Under the pieces are notes generated by a model. The model worked only from the letters and a program-made list of their open reading frames with translations. It was not told the origin of the DNA and searched no databases. Positions 17,166-24,756 of a stretch of 64,000 nt of DNA are shown here, in pieces; position 1 is the stretch's first letter; each line of letters starts with the position of its first letter. The DNA comes from Bradyrhizobium sp. Ash2021. Lineage in GTDB: Bacteria; Pseudomonadota; Alphaproteobacteria; Rhizobiales; Xanthobacteraceae. The DNA lies in NCBI RefSeq assembly GCF_031202265.1, contig NZ_CP100604.1:7298501-7362500 (forward strand). Reading direction: 5' to 3'. The position numbers were made by a program, and so were the translations under genes.

Positions 17166-17615
17166 ATGCCCGCCGCCCGACTTGCCGGTGCCGCCGATCT
17201 CGACGCGCTGCTGGCGCTGTTTGCGGTCTCCGACGTCAGCCGTGCGGTAGCGCCGCGCGCGAGGGCCGAACAGATCTGGCAGGAGACGCTGGCGCGCGAC
17301 GGCGTTGCGATTTTTGTTTCCGAAGCGGACGCAACGATCGTCTCGACCTGCATGCTCATTACCGTTCCCAACCTGCTGCGCGGCGGCCGTCAGCATGGGA
17401 TTATCGAAAACGTCGTCACCCATCCGAATTATTGGGGGCGCGGCCATGGCCGCGCGGTGATCGCGGCGGCCCTGACTGAAGCGTGGAAGCGGGATTGCCA
17501 TCACGTGCTGCTGCAAAGCGGCCGGCCCGATCCGCGCGTCCACCGGTTCTACGAAGGATGCGGCTTTGTCCCGGGGCTGCGTACCGCCTACGCCGCGCGT
17601 CGTCCGGTCGATTAG
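17166..17615 (+). CDS. GNAT family N-acetyltransferase
   Basis: A 149-residue protein of GNAT size. The acetyl-CoA-binding motif A appears as IIENVVTHPNYWGRGHGRAV (Q/R-x-x-G-x-G/A pattern RGHGRAV). The C-terminal HRFYEGCGFVPG is the common motif B ending. It would move an acetyl group from acetyl-CoA to an amine; the acceptor is unknown. It starts 37 bases after the small secreted protein and has no clear operon partner. Confidence 0.9.
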   Translation: MPAARLAGAADLDALLALFAVSDVSRAVAPRARAEQIWQETLARDGVAIFVSEADATIVSTCMLITVPNLLRGGRQHGIIENVVTHPNYWGRGHGRAVIAAALTEAWKRDCHHVLLQSGRPDPRVHRFYEGCGFVPGLRTAYAARRPVD

Positions 17616-17704
17616 GCCGCCGGGGCGCGGCGAACCCGATCCAACTCAAGACAAATGCCACCAGCTGGCGTAAAAAGGCTCCACGGCAGGCAGGACGCCA
17701 TTCG

Positions 17705-17944
17705 ATGGTGACCCCGATGAAAAAGCCAGTTCTCTCAATCGACGAGCCGGAGCCGAAGAAAGCGCCACGGGCCGATCGGCCGCCCACAGAAGGGTTCGTG
17801 GTGGTTGTTGACGGCCACTTCAAATCCGAATTTGCCACGGTCGAGGCTGCGGAGGCATCGGCCCGGAAATTGAAATCGGCCTATCCGATGCTTCAGATCG
17901 AAATCTATAACGCTGCCACGATGGTCCGCACTTTGCTGAGCTAG
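17705..17944 (+). CDS. small hypothetical protein
   Basis: A 79-residue protein with a charged, proline-rich first third (SIDEPEPKKAPRADRPP) and a compact C-terminal part (FVVVVDGHFKSEFATVEAAE) of beta-strand then helix. The latter resembles short single-domain proteins that alphaproteobacteria carry in several copies, but I do not know its function. ATG 17717 is a possible alternative start. It has no signal peptide. Confidence 0.6.
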   Translation: MVTPMKKPVLSIDEPEPKKAPRADRPPTEGFVVVVDGHFKSEFATVEAAEASARKLKSAYPMLQIEIYNAATMVRTLLS

Positions 17945-17994
17945 CAAAGTTGAGCTAAGCAAAATTTCGCCATCGTCATCATCGGGAGCGGAGC

Positions 17995-18279
17995 ATGGCT
18001 CTCCTCAAGCGGGAATTGCATCGTCAGGTCCAAGGGCCGGAAACCACCCATGCCGACCGCTGTACCCTGGTGTTCGATACCGACAGCAAGAGACTGTATG
18101 TCGAGCGCGAGGTCGCGCATCTGGAGGCAAGTCCCGGCGGCACGATCGAGCTCCAGACGGTCACGATGGATATTGCGGATTACCTGACCCAGGGCGGGCA
18201 AACCGCCGGCCACCGCGAATTGTGGCGCCTGCTGAGAACGCTGTTCGATCAGCGCGGCGATCCCGCGTCGGAGGATTGA
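17995..18279 (+). CDS. small hypothetical protein
   Basis: A 94-residue cytoplasmic-looking protein. A clear GGGAGCGG ribosome binding site precedes ATG 17995. The sequence contains CTLVFDTDSKRLYVERE followed by GGTIELQTVTMDIADYL, a beta-rich core, and a helical end RELWRLLRTLF. It shares orientation with the small gene upstream (51-base gap). Family unknown to me; coding is likely from the ribosome binding site and residue pattern. Confidence 0.7.
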   Translation: MALLKRELHRQVQGPETTHADRCTLVFDTDSKRLYVEREVAHLEASPGGTIELQTVTMDIADYLTQGGQTAGHRELWRLLRTLFDQRGDPASED

Positions 18280-18288
18280 GCTTACGCT

Positions 18289-19476
18289 TTATTCGTCCTC
18301 GAATTCGTCTTCTTCGTTGATGCCAGCCTTGCGCCGATGCGGCACTTTGCGGCCGCCGAGCGATCCCGTCACATAGGGGTCGCGCGAGGCGTAGGGGTTG
18401 CGAGCGCCAACCCGCGCCGCGACTTCCTCGCCCGACACCGCCGCCGGCTCGCAGATGATGCGGCGGCTGGAGCGGCGCATCAGGTCGACGTGGATGTGGT
18501 CGTAGTGATAGCGGTTGGAGCCCGGCGCCAGCACGGTGTTGAACTGCTGGCAGGCGGCCGCCTGCACGTCGCGCAGAAAGCCCTGCTCTTCCGGCAGGCC
18601 CTTCCAGCCGTCCTTGACCGAGATGCGCCGGCCGTCGGCGAGCGTGAAGGCCGCGATGTCGAGCGCGTTGCCAAAAGCGTGTTCGGAAATATGCGCGTTC
18701 GGATTGCCGTTCATGCCGCGGCAGGAATAGGCGGAGATCTGCTTGATCTCGACCACGCGCGCGCCGAACCAGCGCTGCGCCGCCGGCTGCACGGAATCGG
18801 CGAGCCAGCGGTCCAGCACCGAGACGATCGGACAGGCCAGCGTCGCCGTCGGCTTGACCGCCACTAGACCGACCGCATTGACGGGATCGCCGCGCGACGG
18901 CCCGAGCCGCGGCAAAGGCGCTGCGGCGGCTGGCTGCTGCGGATAGGGCGCCGCTGCGGAGTATGGCGCGGCCCGCGGCGGATAGGCCGGCGCGTTCATG
19001 TAACGGCCAACCTGGTCGGGCGTACCCTCGACCGGCAAGTCGATTTCGTCTTCCTCGGGAGCTACGCCCGGCGCCGACAGCGAAATCGGTCCATTGGCGG
19101 GTGCAGCGTAATTCGGCTGGCGCAGCGCATTGTCCGAATAGGGCGCGGGCGCGGGTGCCGGTGCGATCGGCCAGCGCGGCTGATTGCCGATGTTGCCGGG
19201 CGGCCGCAATTCGTCGCTGTAGCCAAAGCTGCCGCTGCCCTCGCCCAGCGCCGCGACCTTGAGCGGGAATTCCGCGCCGCAGACGCCGGGGCCGGAAATT
19301 GGATCAATCCGGACCAGTTCCGGGGTCTCCTTGACCGCTCCGGATTTCAGGCATGCGACCTCGGCCTCGGCCCGCCACGGTTCGCGCTCCGCGGACTGGA
19401 AGAATCCGCGGCCGCAGCCCGCTAGCGAAACAAGGACGAAGGAGCCGACCAGATACAAACGAACTCCGCGCGTCAT
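18289..19476 (-). CDS. extensin-like lipoprotein, predicted D-Ala-type peptidase fold
   Basis: A 395-residue protein. The N-terminus MTRGVRLYLVGSFVLVSLAG followed by Cys21 is a lipoprotein signal with lipobox LAGC. A long Pro/Ala-rich linker (about residues 90-200) leads to the extensin-like C-terminal domain. HISEHAFGNALDIAAF and YHYDHIHVDL supply the His/Asp/His set seen in M15-like zinc peptidases, so a cell-wall role is plausible. The tail is very acidic (INEEDEFEDE). ATG 19476 is chosen over an upstream TTG because the signal peptide begins there. Confidence 0.85.
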   Translation of the reverse strand: MTRGVRLYLVGSFVLVSLAGCGRGFFQSAEREPWRAEAEVACLKSGAVKETPELVRIDPISGPGVCGAEFPLKVAALGEGSGSFGYSDELRPPGNIGNQPRWPIAPAPAPAPYSDNALRQPNYAAPANGPISLSAPGVAPEEDEIDLPVEGTPDQVGRYMNAPAYPPRAAPYSAAAPYPQQPAAAAPLPRLGPSRGDPVNAVGLVAVKPTATLACPIVSVLDRWLADSVQPAAQRWFGARVVEIKQISAYSCRGMNGNPNAHISEHAFGNALDIAAFTLADGRRISVKDGWKGLPEEQGFLRDVQAAACQQFNTVLAPGSNRYHYDHIHVDLMRRSSRRIICEPAAVSGEEVAARVGARNPYASRDPYVTGSLGGRKVPHRRKAGINEEDEFEDE

Positions 19477-19620
19477 CCCCGCAGGTTCGACCAATTTATT
19501 TAAGGACTCTTCAACGTGTTGATTTTACTAATTTTTAACCACGTTGCCGGGGGCCGGGGGCGGTGGAGAGGCCGGAACCGACAGCAACGCTGACTTTTTA
19601 CGCCGGGAACGCATTGCTAG

Positions 19621-19647
19621 CCTCGTGCGTTATGCGCGGGCACGAGG
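19621..19647 (+). promoter_or_regulatory. 5' leader hairpin of the microprotein gene
   Basis: CCTCGTGC (19621-19628) pairs perfectly with GCACGAGG (19640-19647), leaving an 11-base loop, and ends six bases before the ribosome binding site AAGGGAG. It could control access to that site. Confidence 0.45.
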
Positions 19648-19667
19648 TGAACCAAGGGAGCTTTCCC

Positions 19668-19751
19668 ATGCCACTCGTCAGCAAACTGAGCATTGTAACC
19701 GCGTATATCGCATTCGCCTTCGTCGGCGCCATCGTGCTCGGCGTGTTCTAG
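19668..19751 (+). CDS. 27-residue membrane microprotein
   Basis: The ORF reads MPLVSKLSIVTAYIAFAFVG followed by AIVLGVF. It has one short positive stretch and then a hydrophobic helix of about 20 residues reaching the C-terminus, so it should sit in the inner membrane. Support for its being a real gene: ribosome binding site AAGGGAG eight bases before ATG, a hairpin in the leader, and a strong Rho-independent terminator 26 bases after the stop, together forming a complete tiny transcription unit. Function unknown. It is too short for default gene finders. Confidence 0.75.
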   Translation: MPLVSKLSIVTAYIAFAFVGAIVLGVF

Positions 19752-19777
19752 GCTTTCCGTGCAGCACTGGACGTTGG

Positions 19778-19806
19778 CGCCCGGTGGTTCCTCCACCGGG
19801 CGTTTT
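19778..19806 (+). terminator. Rho-independent terminator of the microprotein gene
   Basis: CGCCCGGTGG pairs perfectly with CCACCGGGCG around TTCCT and is followed by TTTT. Confidence 0.9.
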
Positions 19807-19867
19807 CATGTGCATCGGCCGTCGCGGCGCCGTGCACTGTAGCGAGAGAAAGTTCCGTTCAATCCCG

Positions 19868-20212
19868 CTAATCAAAATTCGAGCAGCTCGATCCGGTGAC
19901 GCCGCCAATCGTAAAATCCCTGCACATCATTCCGGGATTGTCGGGATCGGGATAGCGATCGTCGCGTTTCGCGCGCTCGCGGATCGTATGGCTGAAGCGC
20001 CAGCCATGCGCGCGCATGCAGCTCCTGTAGGCCCGCGATGTCGGCACGCCGTTGCGGGGTGCGCCGAATTGGGCATCGCATATCGCCGTGTCGGCGTGCA
20101 GGGCATCGTCGCCGCGCGGCTGTTTCAGCGCATTGTTATAGACGTCGTTGTCGGCATGGGCGTTGATCGCGCTGCCCAGCAACAACATGGCAATCAGGCT
20201 CAGGCGTTTCAT
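19868..20212 (-). CDS. small secreted hypothetical protein
   Basis: A 114-residue protein with a clear signal peptide ([20 protein letters not shown], cleavage after AHA). The mature part has four Cys ([30 protein letters not shown]) that may form two disulfides, and a conserved-looking [15 protein letters not shown] core. The strong ribosome binding site GAGAGGAG precedes the start. The family is unknown to me, although similar short exported proteins occur in Bradyrhizobium. It is convergent with the microprotein gene. Confidence 0.75.
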   Translation of the reverse strand: MKRLSLIAMLLLGSAINAHADNDVYNNALKQPRGDDALHADTAICDAQFGAPRNGVPTSRAYRSCMRAHGWRFSHTIRERAKRDDRYPDPDNPGMMCRDFTIGGVTGSSCSNFD

Positions 20213-20331
20213 GATCGGTCTCCTCTCGGGCGAATAGCATTTCAGCTATCGGTCGCATCCGATGGAGGGAGCGGTTCGAACCGGATCGATTACAAATTGG
20301 AAACGTCGGCGGCTGCGCAGCGACACGCTTG

Positions 20332-21171
20332 CTACGACCGTGGCTCCGGCAATGTCTGCCGCGACGACATCATCGGCTCGTTCCTGGCTGTGATCCGGGT
20401 CCAGTTGTTGCCCGAGCAGTAGAACCGGCCGAGCGCGCAGGCTTCGACGCGGAGCGTGTTTCGTCCCTTGATGTCCATCGTGCCGTAGTAAGTATCGCCG
20501 CTGTCGTGGCTGTAGACGCTGCCGGTCCATCGCGTATCCGTCTTCGGCTTCATGTTGACCAGCACCGCCTCGCCCTTGTCGTCCGACGAGGTGTTGAGCA
20601 CATAGCCGCACAGCGCGCGGCCGCATTTGACGATGCGAACCGTTCCCTTGGCCTCGGTCAGCCAGTCGCCGACCGGCGTGTGGGCCGGCTCATCCTCCTG
20701 GTCCTGCACGTGATGCGAAACCTCCAGGACCGGCATCCCGGCGGCGGGCGCGGGCCGCACGGCTTCGGCCGGCTTCTCGACCCGCGGCACAGCGGGCGGC
20801 GGTGGCGGCGCGGCGACGATCTGCGTCGCGGATGCCGCCGGTTTGAACACCGCGGGCGGAGGCGCGGCGACGGCGGGTCGAACGGCGGGATTGTTGGCGG
20901 GTGCGGCCGCTATAATCGGCGGAGCGGTTTGCGTCGGCGCCGTGGGCGCCTTCACCGGATCGACCGTATCGCGATTGTCGTCATCATAAAGGTCACGATC
21001 GCGGCGCGATTGGTAGATGCCGGAGATCGATACCGAAGCGCAGGACGTCGAACGGCAATACCTCGACGATTCGATGTGGATCCGATGTCCGCCGATCGAG
21101 AAAGAGAACGAACCCGCATAAGCCGGCCGACTGAGCACCATCAGCAGCGCGAGAAACCAGAATCGTCGCAT
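20332..21171 (-). CDS. secreted DUF2147-domain protein with Pro/Ala linker
   Basis: A 279-residue exported protein. The signal peptide MRRFWFLALLMVLSRPAYAG is followed by a short beta-rich, Cys-containing segment (RYCRSTSCAS). A Pro/Ala linker runs from about residue 70 to 150, and the C-terminal DUF2147 domain starts VGDWLTEAKGTVRIVKCG and ends ACALGRFYCSGNNWTRI. DUF2147 proteins are lipocalin-like periplasmic proteins of unknown role. A truncated second DUF2147 copy lies head-to-head at 21229, so the locus has duplicated and decayed. Confidence 0.8.
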   Translation of the reverse strand: MRRFWFLALLMVLSRPAYAGSFSFSIGGHRIHIESSRYCRSTSCASVSISGIYQSRRDRDLYDDDNRDTVDPVKAPTAPTQTAPPIIAAAPANNPAVRPAVAAPPPAVFKPAASATQIVAAPPPPPAVPRVEKPAEAVRPAPAAGMPVLEVSHHVQDQEDEPAHTPVGDWLTEAKGTVRIVKCGRALCGYVLNTSSDDKGEAVLVNMKPKTDTRWTGSVYSHDSGDTYYGTMDIKGRNTLRVEACALGRFYCSGNNWTRITARNEPMMSSRQTLPEPRS

Positions 21172-21228
21172 CGCAACCTCCCCGGTAGCACGGAGAAACT
21201 AGGCCGATCGAGACCGCCCTGGATGTGA

Positions 21229-21567
21229 TTTGGGTCACCCGCGCCGCAGCCGGCCCCGGTCGCCGCCGCACCTGCTGCCGCGCCGACCACGCCGCTCGGC
21301 GTCTGGGCGACCGAAGAGAATAAAGGCAATGTTCGCATCGAAGAGTGCGGCGGCAATCTCTGCGGCTATGCCGAGAAGTCCGGCGAGAAGATCCTGATCA
21401 ACATGCAACCGGAAGGCTCGAAATGGAGCCGCCGGATTCACGATCCGGACAGCGGCCGCAACTACGACTCGACGATCGCCTTGAAGGGCACCAATTCCCT
21501 CAAGGTTCAGGGTTGCGCCTTCGGCGGCATGTTCTGCGGCGGCCAGACCTGGAAACGCGTCGGCTGA
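21229..21567 (+). pseudogene. DUF2147 domain relic lacking a start
   Basis: The frame ending at TGA 21565-21567 reads APQPAPVAAAPAAAPTTPLG then VWATEENKGNVRIEECGGNL, and closes GGMFCGGQTWKRVG. This is a complete DUF2147 domain with the same Ala/Pro linker type as the gene at 20332-21171. Upstream the frame hits TGA at 21226-21228 with no usable start between. The signal peptide has therefore been lost, probably by deletion at about 21230, next to the divergent gene's promoter region. Confidence 0.75.
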
Positions 21568-21592
21568 ACGCAAGCGTCATTTTGCGCCCCTC

Positions 21593-21670
21593 GTCATTCC
21601 GGGGCGCACGAAGTGCGAACCCGGAATCTCGAGATTCCGGGTTCGATGCTTCGCATCGCCCCGGAATGAC
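21593..21670. repeat. dispersed palindromic repeat, family R1, copy d
   Basis: Two R1 half-palindromes back to back, GTCATTCCGGGGCGCA...CCCGGAATC and GATTCCGGGTTC...CCCCGGAATGAC, meeting at CTCGAG. The right half is almost identical to 999-1045. Confidence 0.9.
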
Positions 21671-21809
21671 CCCTGTGCGGGATGTGGCGCTTCATCGTTT
21701 TGGCCGGCCGTGACAACAAAACGGCCACGTTCATCCTGCATTCAGCCCGGCAAGGCTGATATCCCCCTCCGCTCTTCGTCCAATCCCTCGTTGTCCAGAA
21801 TCTGTCGTG

Positions 21810-23207
21810 ATGCGGCGCTGGTTTTCATTCGCGCTCCTGCTCGTCGTCTGCTGCGTCGGCGCGACGGATGTTTTCGCCGCATCTGATGACATCATGCAAC
21901 TGGCGCAGGCGCAGCCCGCACCGGCGCAACCCGCGGCGCCTGCCGCACCGGCGCCCGTTGCACCCAATCCCGCCGCACCGGCCGCCGATGCCCAGCCCGC
22001 CGTCGAGGAGCCGATCGGCAATGTCGCAACCCTGACCGGCAGCGCCAGCGTCACCCGCAGCAACGAGACTACGCCGCTCAAGGTGAAGGACGACATTTAT
22101 CTCAACGATTTGGTGCAGACCGCGGCGAGTTCGACGCTCGGCGTCACCTTCAACGACGCCACCACCTTCAACCTGAAGGCCAGTTCGCAGATCACGATCG
22201 ACAACTACGTCTACGAGGACGGCGGCAAGAACAACTCGGCGATATTCGACGTCGCCAAGGGCACCGTGGCCTTCGTGGCCGCGTCGGTTGCAAAGACCGG
22301 CGACATGAAAATCACCACGCCGACCGCATCGCTCGGCATTCGCGGCACCACCGGCCTGGTCGAAGTGCCGCAAGGTGCGGCCGCCAACAATCCGAACAAT
22401 GTCGCGATCAAGCTCTATCCCGACGCCGACGGCAGGGTCGGGCGAATCGAGGTCAACGACCGCGCCGGCGCGCGGCTCGGCTTCCTCACCCAGGGCGCCA
22501 GCGGCTTCACCATCCGGCCGGGCGTCGGAGGCGCGCGCGTCGCCGCGGTGCCGCTGACGCTTTCACCGCAACAGATCGCGCGCGATCAGGGCTTTGTGCG
22601 CCAGGTTCACACCGCGCAGACCGTCGGCTGGCAGGTCGTCGACGAGCAGCGCGCGTTCCGCCGCGCCAATCCCGGCGTGATCCGTGGCAACCCGCCGCGC
22701 CGATCCGGCCCGCAACAGCCGGGTCAACAGAATCGTCCCGGACAACCGCCGCAGCCCGGTCAGCCAAATCGTCCCGGTCAGCCGCCACAACCGGGCGCGC
22801 CGAATCGGCAGGGATCGACTCAGCCGCAGCCGGGACAAGCAACAGTGCCGCCGCGATCAGGCCAGGCGTTGCCCGGTCAACCCGGCGGCACGCCGCTGCC
22901 GCGCTCGCAGGCGCCAAACGGTGCGCAGCCAGGTGTTCAGCAGCAAGGCGGTCAGCAACCCGGCATTCAACAGCCAAACGTTCAGCGGCCGGGCGTGCAG
23001 CAACCAAGCGTGCGGCAACCCGGCGCTCGTCCGCCGGGCGTGCCGCAGCCGGCCGCGCCGCAACAAGCCCAGCCGCATTCGCCCGGCATTGCACCAGCCG
23101 TGCCCGGCCTGCAGCGGCCCGGATTGCAAAACCGGCCGGCGCTGCCGCCGCGTCGATTGCCGCCTCCGCCCAGGGGCGGCAAGCCGCCGAAGGAAAAGCG
23201 TCGCTGA
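21810..23207 (+). CDS. FecR-domain protein with Pro/Gln-rich C-terminus
   Basis: A 465-residue exported protein. The signal peptide MRRWFSFALLLVVCCVGATD is followed by a Pro/Ala linker and a FecR domain (about residues 65-210). TLTGSASVTRSNETTPLKVK, FNDATTFNLKASSQITID and the hallmark TPTASLGIRGTTG show this. The last 180 residues are low complexity with imperfect tandem units such as GQPPQPGQPNRP and QQPGVQQ, ending basic (KPPKEKRR). FecR domains in such proteins serve as periplasmic or surface modules rather than sigma regulators. No TonB receptor or sigma gene is adjacent, so a signalling role is not supported. Confidence 0.85.
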   Translation: MRRWFSFALLLVVCCVGATDVFAASDDIMQLAQAQPAPAQPAAPAAPAPVAPNPAAPAADAQPAVEEPIGNVATLTGSASVTRSNETTPLKVKDDIYLNDLVQTAASSTLGVTFNDATTFNLKASSQITIDNYVYEDGGKNNSAIFDVAKGTVAFVAASVAKTGDMKITTPTASLGIRGTTGLVEVPQGAAANNPNNVAIKLYPDADGRVGRIEVNDRAGARLGFLTQGASGFTIRPGVGGARVAAVPLTLSPQQIARDQGFVRQVHTAQTVGWQVVDEQRAFRRANPGVIRGNPPRRSGPQQPGQQNRPGQPPQPGQPNRPGQPPQPGAPNRQGSTQPQPGQATVPPRSGQALPGQPGGTPLPRSQAPNGAQPGVQQQGGQQPGIQQPNVQRPGVQQPSVRQPGARPPGVPQPAAPQQAQPHSPGIAPAVPGLQRPGLQNRPALPPRRLPPPPRGGKPPKEKRR

Positions 23208-23229
23208 CGATGGCGCGTGGCCGCAGGAC

Positions 23230-23775
23230 TCAGGCCGCGCGCCGCAGCCAGTCCCTGACTCGTTGCGCGAGGCTTCTGCGCGGGCCTGGAACGTCGTCGC
23301 CCACCGCAACGATCTCGCGCGGTTCGAACCCAACCCCGGCCGAACCGTCGGCTTCGGCGGCACTGCCGGCGGCCTGCAGCGCGATCGGCCCGACATTTTC
23401 GAGAAACGCGCGCTCATAGCCGCGCGAGAGCCGCTCGACGGCGTCCGGAAGCGGCAACCAGTCCACCGCCTTCACGTCGTGCATCAGCTCATGAACGGGC
23501 TCGCCGCCGGCTTCCATGCGCCAGTAATGCACGACCTTGGAGCGTCCGCCGGACTCATAGACCAGCGTGCCCAGAAATTCGTGCACGGAAACGTTGTGCC
23601 CGGTTTCCTCGTTGACCTCGCGCTCGGCAGCGGCACGCGGCGTCTCGCCGTCATCGAGCTTGCCCTTCGGCAACACCCATTCATTCCGTTTGCGCAGGCG
23701 CACTACTGCGATCAGCGGCGTGTCCTCGAGCCGCAGCACAATGCCTCCCGCCGCCAGAACAGGCGTCCGCGCCAT
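23230..23775 (-). CDS. NUDIX hydrolase
   Basis: A 181-residue protein. The NUDIX box GKLDDGETPRAAAEREVNEE then TG fits G-x5-E-x7-R-E-U-x-E-E-x-G-U. Early strands (VLAAGGIVLRLEDTPLIAVV) complete the fold. Such enzymes hydrolyse nucleoside diphosphate derivatives such as diadenosine polyphosphates or oxidised nucleotides; the substrate is unknown. A basic C-terminal tail (RVRDWLRRAA) follows a low-similarity region. ATG 23775 follows GGGAAG; a TTG four codons upstream is less likely. Confidence 0.9.
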   Translation of the reverse strand: MARTPVLAAGGIVLRLEDTPLIAVVRLRKRNEWVLPKGKLDDGETPRAAAEREVNEETGHNVSVHEFLGTLVYESGGRSKVVHYWRMEAGGEPVHELMHDVKAVDWLPLPDAVERLSRGYERAFLENVGPIALQAAGSAAEADGSAGVGFEPREIVAVGDDVPGPRRSLAQRVRDWLRRAA

Positions 23776-23850
23776 CTTGCTTCCCAAATTTGCGATTTCG
23801 AATCTTGCTGTGATCGCGACTATATACGGAAGCGCGCGGCGGAATCGAGA

Positions 23851-24756
23851 TTACGCCGACGGTTTTCTCAGCAGCGGCTCGCCGGCGCGGATGCGCGCGC
23901 CTTCCATGACGTTGTCGCAAAATTCGAAATGATCCGGCGTGAGCACGATGATGGTGGATCCGTGTTCGAACCATCCGAGTTCGTCGCCCTTGCGGACTTC
24001 AGCATCGCACGGGAACACGACCGGCCCCTTGCTTTGCGCATTGAGCGTGACATCGAGGAAATGCAGCCGGATGCTGGCGACCAGGATCGCGGCGACCGGC
24101 ACCAGCGTCAGCGCCTCGCCTGACGCAAGACGGGTTTGCAGCACCGCGCGCTCGTTCTTGCAGAACAGCCGCTCGACCCGCTTCAGCGCGATCGGGTTGA
24201 CGTTCCAGACATCGCCATGGATGAACGTGACCTTCTCGATCTTGCAGTCATACGGCGCGTGAAAGCGGTGATACATGCTCGACGTCAGCCGCAAGGTGAC
24301 GAAGCGCCCGTTGCGATGTTGCTCCACCAAGGCGGGGTCGCCGAGCAGATCGAGCAGCGCGTAGGGCGCGCCCTTGATCTGAAACAGCTTTGTATCCTCG
24401 ATCCTTCCGAACGCGCCGATGATTCCGTCGCTCGGGCTGGCGACAACGGCGGGATCGGGGTCGGCCGGCCGCAGGCCGGGGCGAAGCTCGCGGGTAAAAC
24501 AATCGTGCAGGCTCTTGAACTCGGTCTTTTTCGCTTCCGACAGATCGAGATCGGAAAACAGCCGCCAACAGGCGATCGAGGCGTCGCGCACCAGCGGATT
24601 TTCGATTTTGGCGAACCAGCCCATGAACCGCGTCAGCGCCGCCCGCGGGATGCGGTTGGTCAAGAGGAAGTTCAGGTCCTCCTGCTGGGTCAAGGCTGCG
24701 ATCAGGCCCCGGATTGTCATTATTCTGTTAGCTGGATTAGCTAGCGCTGGTGGCAT
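23851..24756 (-). CDS. psd: phosphatidylserine decarboxylase proenzyme
   Basis: A 301-residue protein that would convert phosphatidylserine to phosphatidylethanolamine at the inner membrane. PSDGIIGAFG, SSMYHRFHAPYDCKIE and the C-terminal GWFEHGSTIIVL mark the family. The GST serine is where the proenzyme cleaves itself to make the pyruvoyl group; the usual LGST reads HGST here. ATG 24756 follows AAAGGGG by seven bases. That ribosome binding site lies inside the opposite-strand aminotransferase gene. ATG 24720 is the alternative start. PmtA, which uses the product, is encoded about 3 kb away. Confidence 0.9.
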   Translation of the reverse strand: MPPALANPANRIMTIRGLIAALTQQEDLNFLLTNRIPRAALTRFMGWFAKIENPLVRDASIACWRLFSDLDLSEAKKTEFKSLHDCFTRELRPGLRPADPDPAVVASPSDGIIGAFGRIEDTKLFQIKGAPYALLDLLGDPALVEQHRNGRFVTLRLTSSMYHRFHAPYDCKIEKVTFIHGDVWNVNPIALKRVERLFCKNERAVLQTRLASGEALTLVPVAAILVASIRLHFLDVTLNAQSKGPVVFPCDAEVRKGDELGWFEHGSTIIVLTPDHFEFCDNVMEGARIRAGEPLLRKPSA

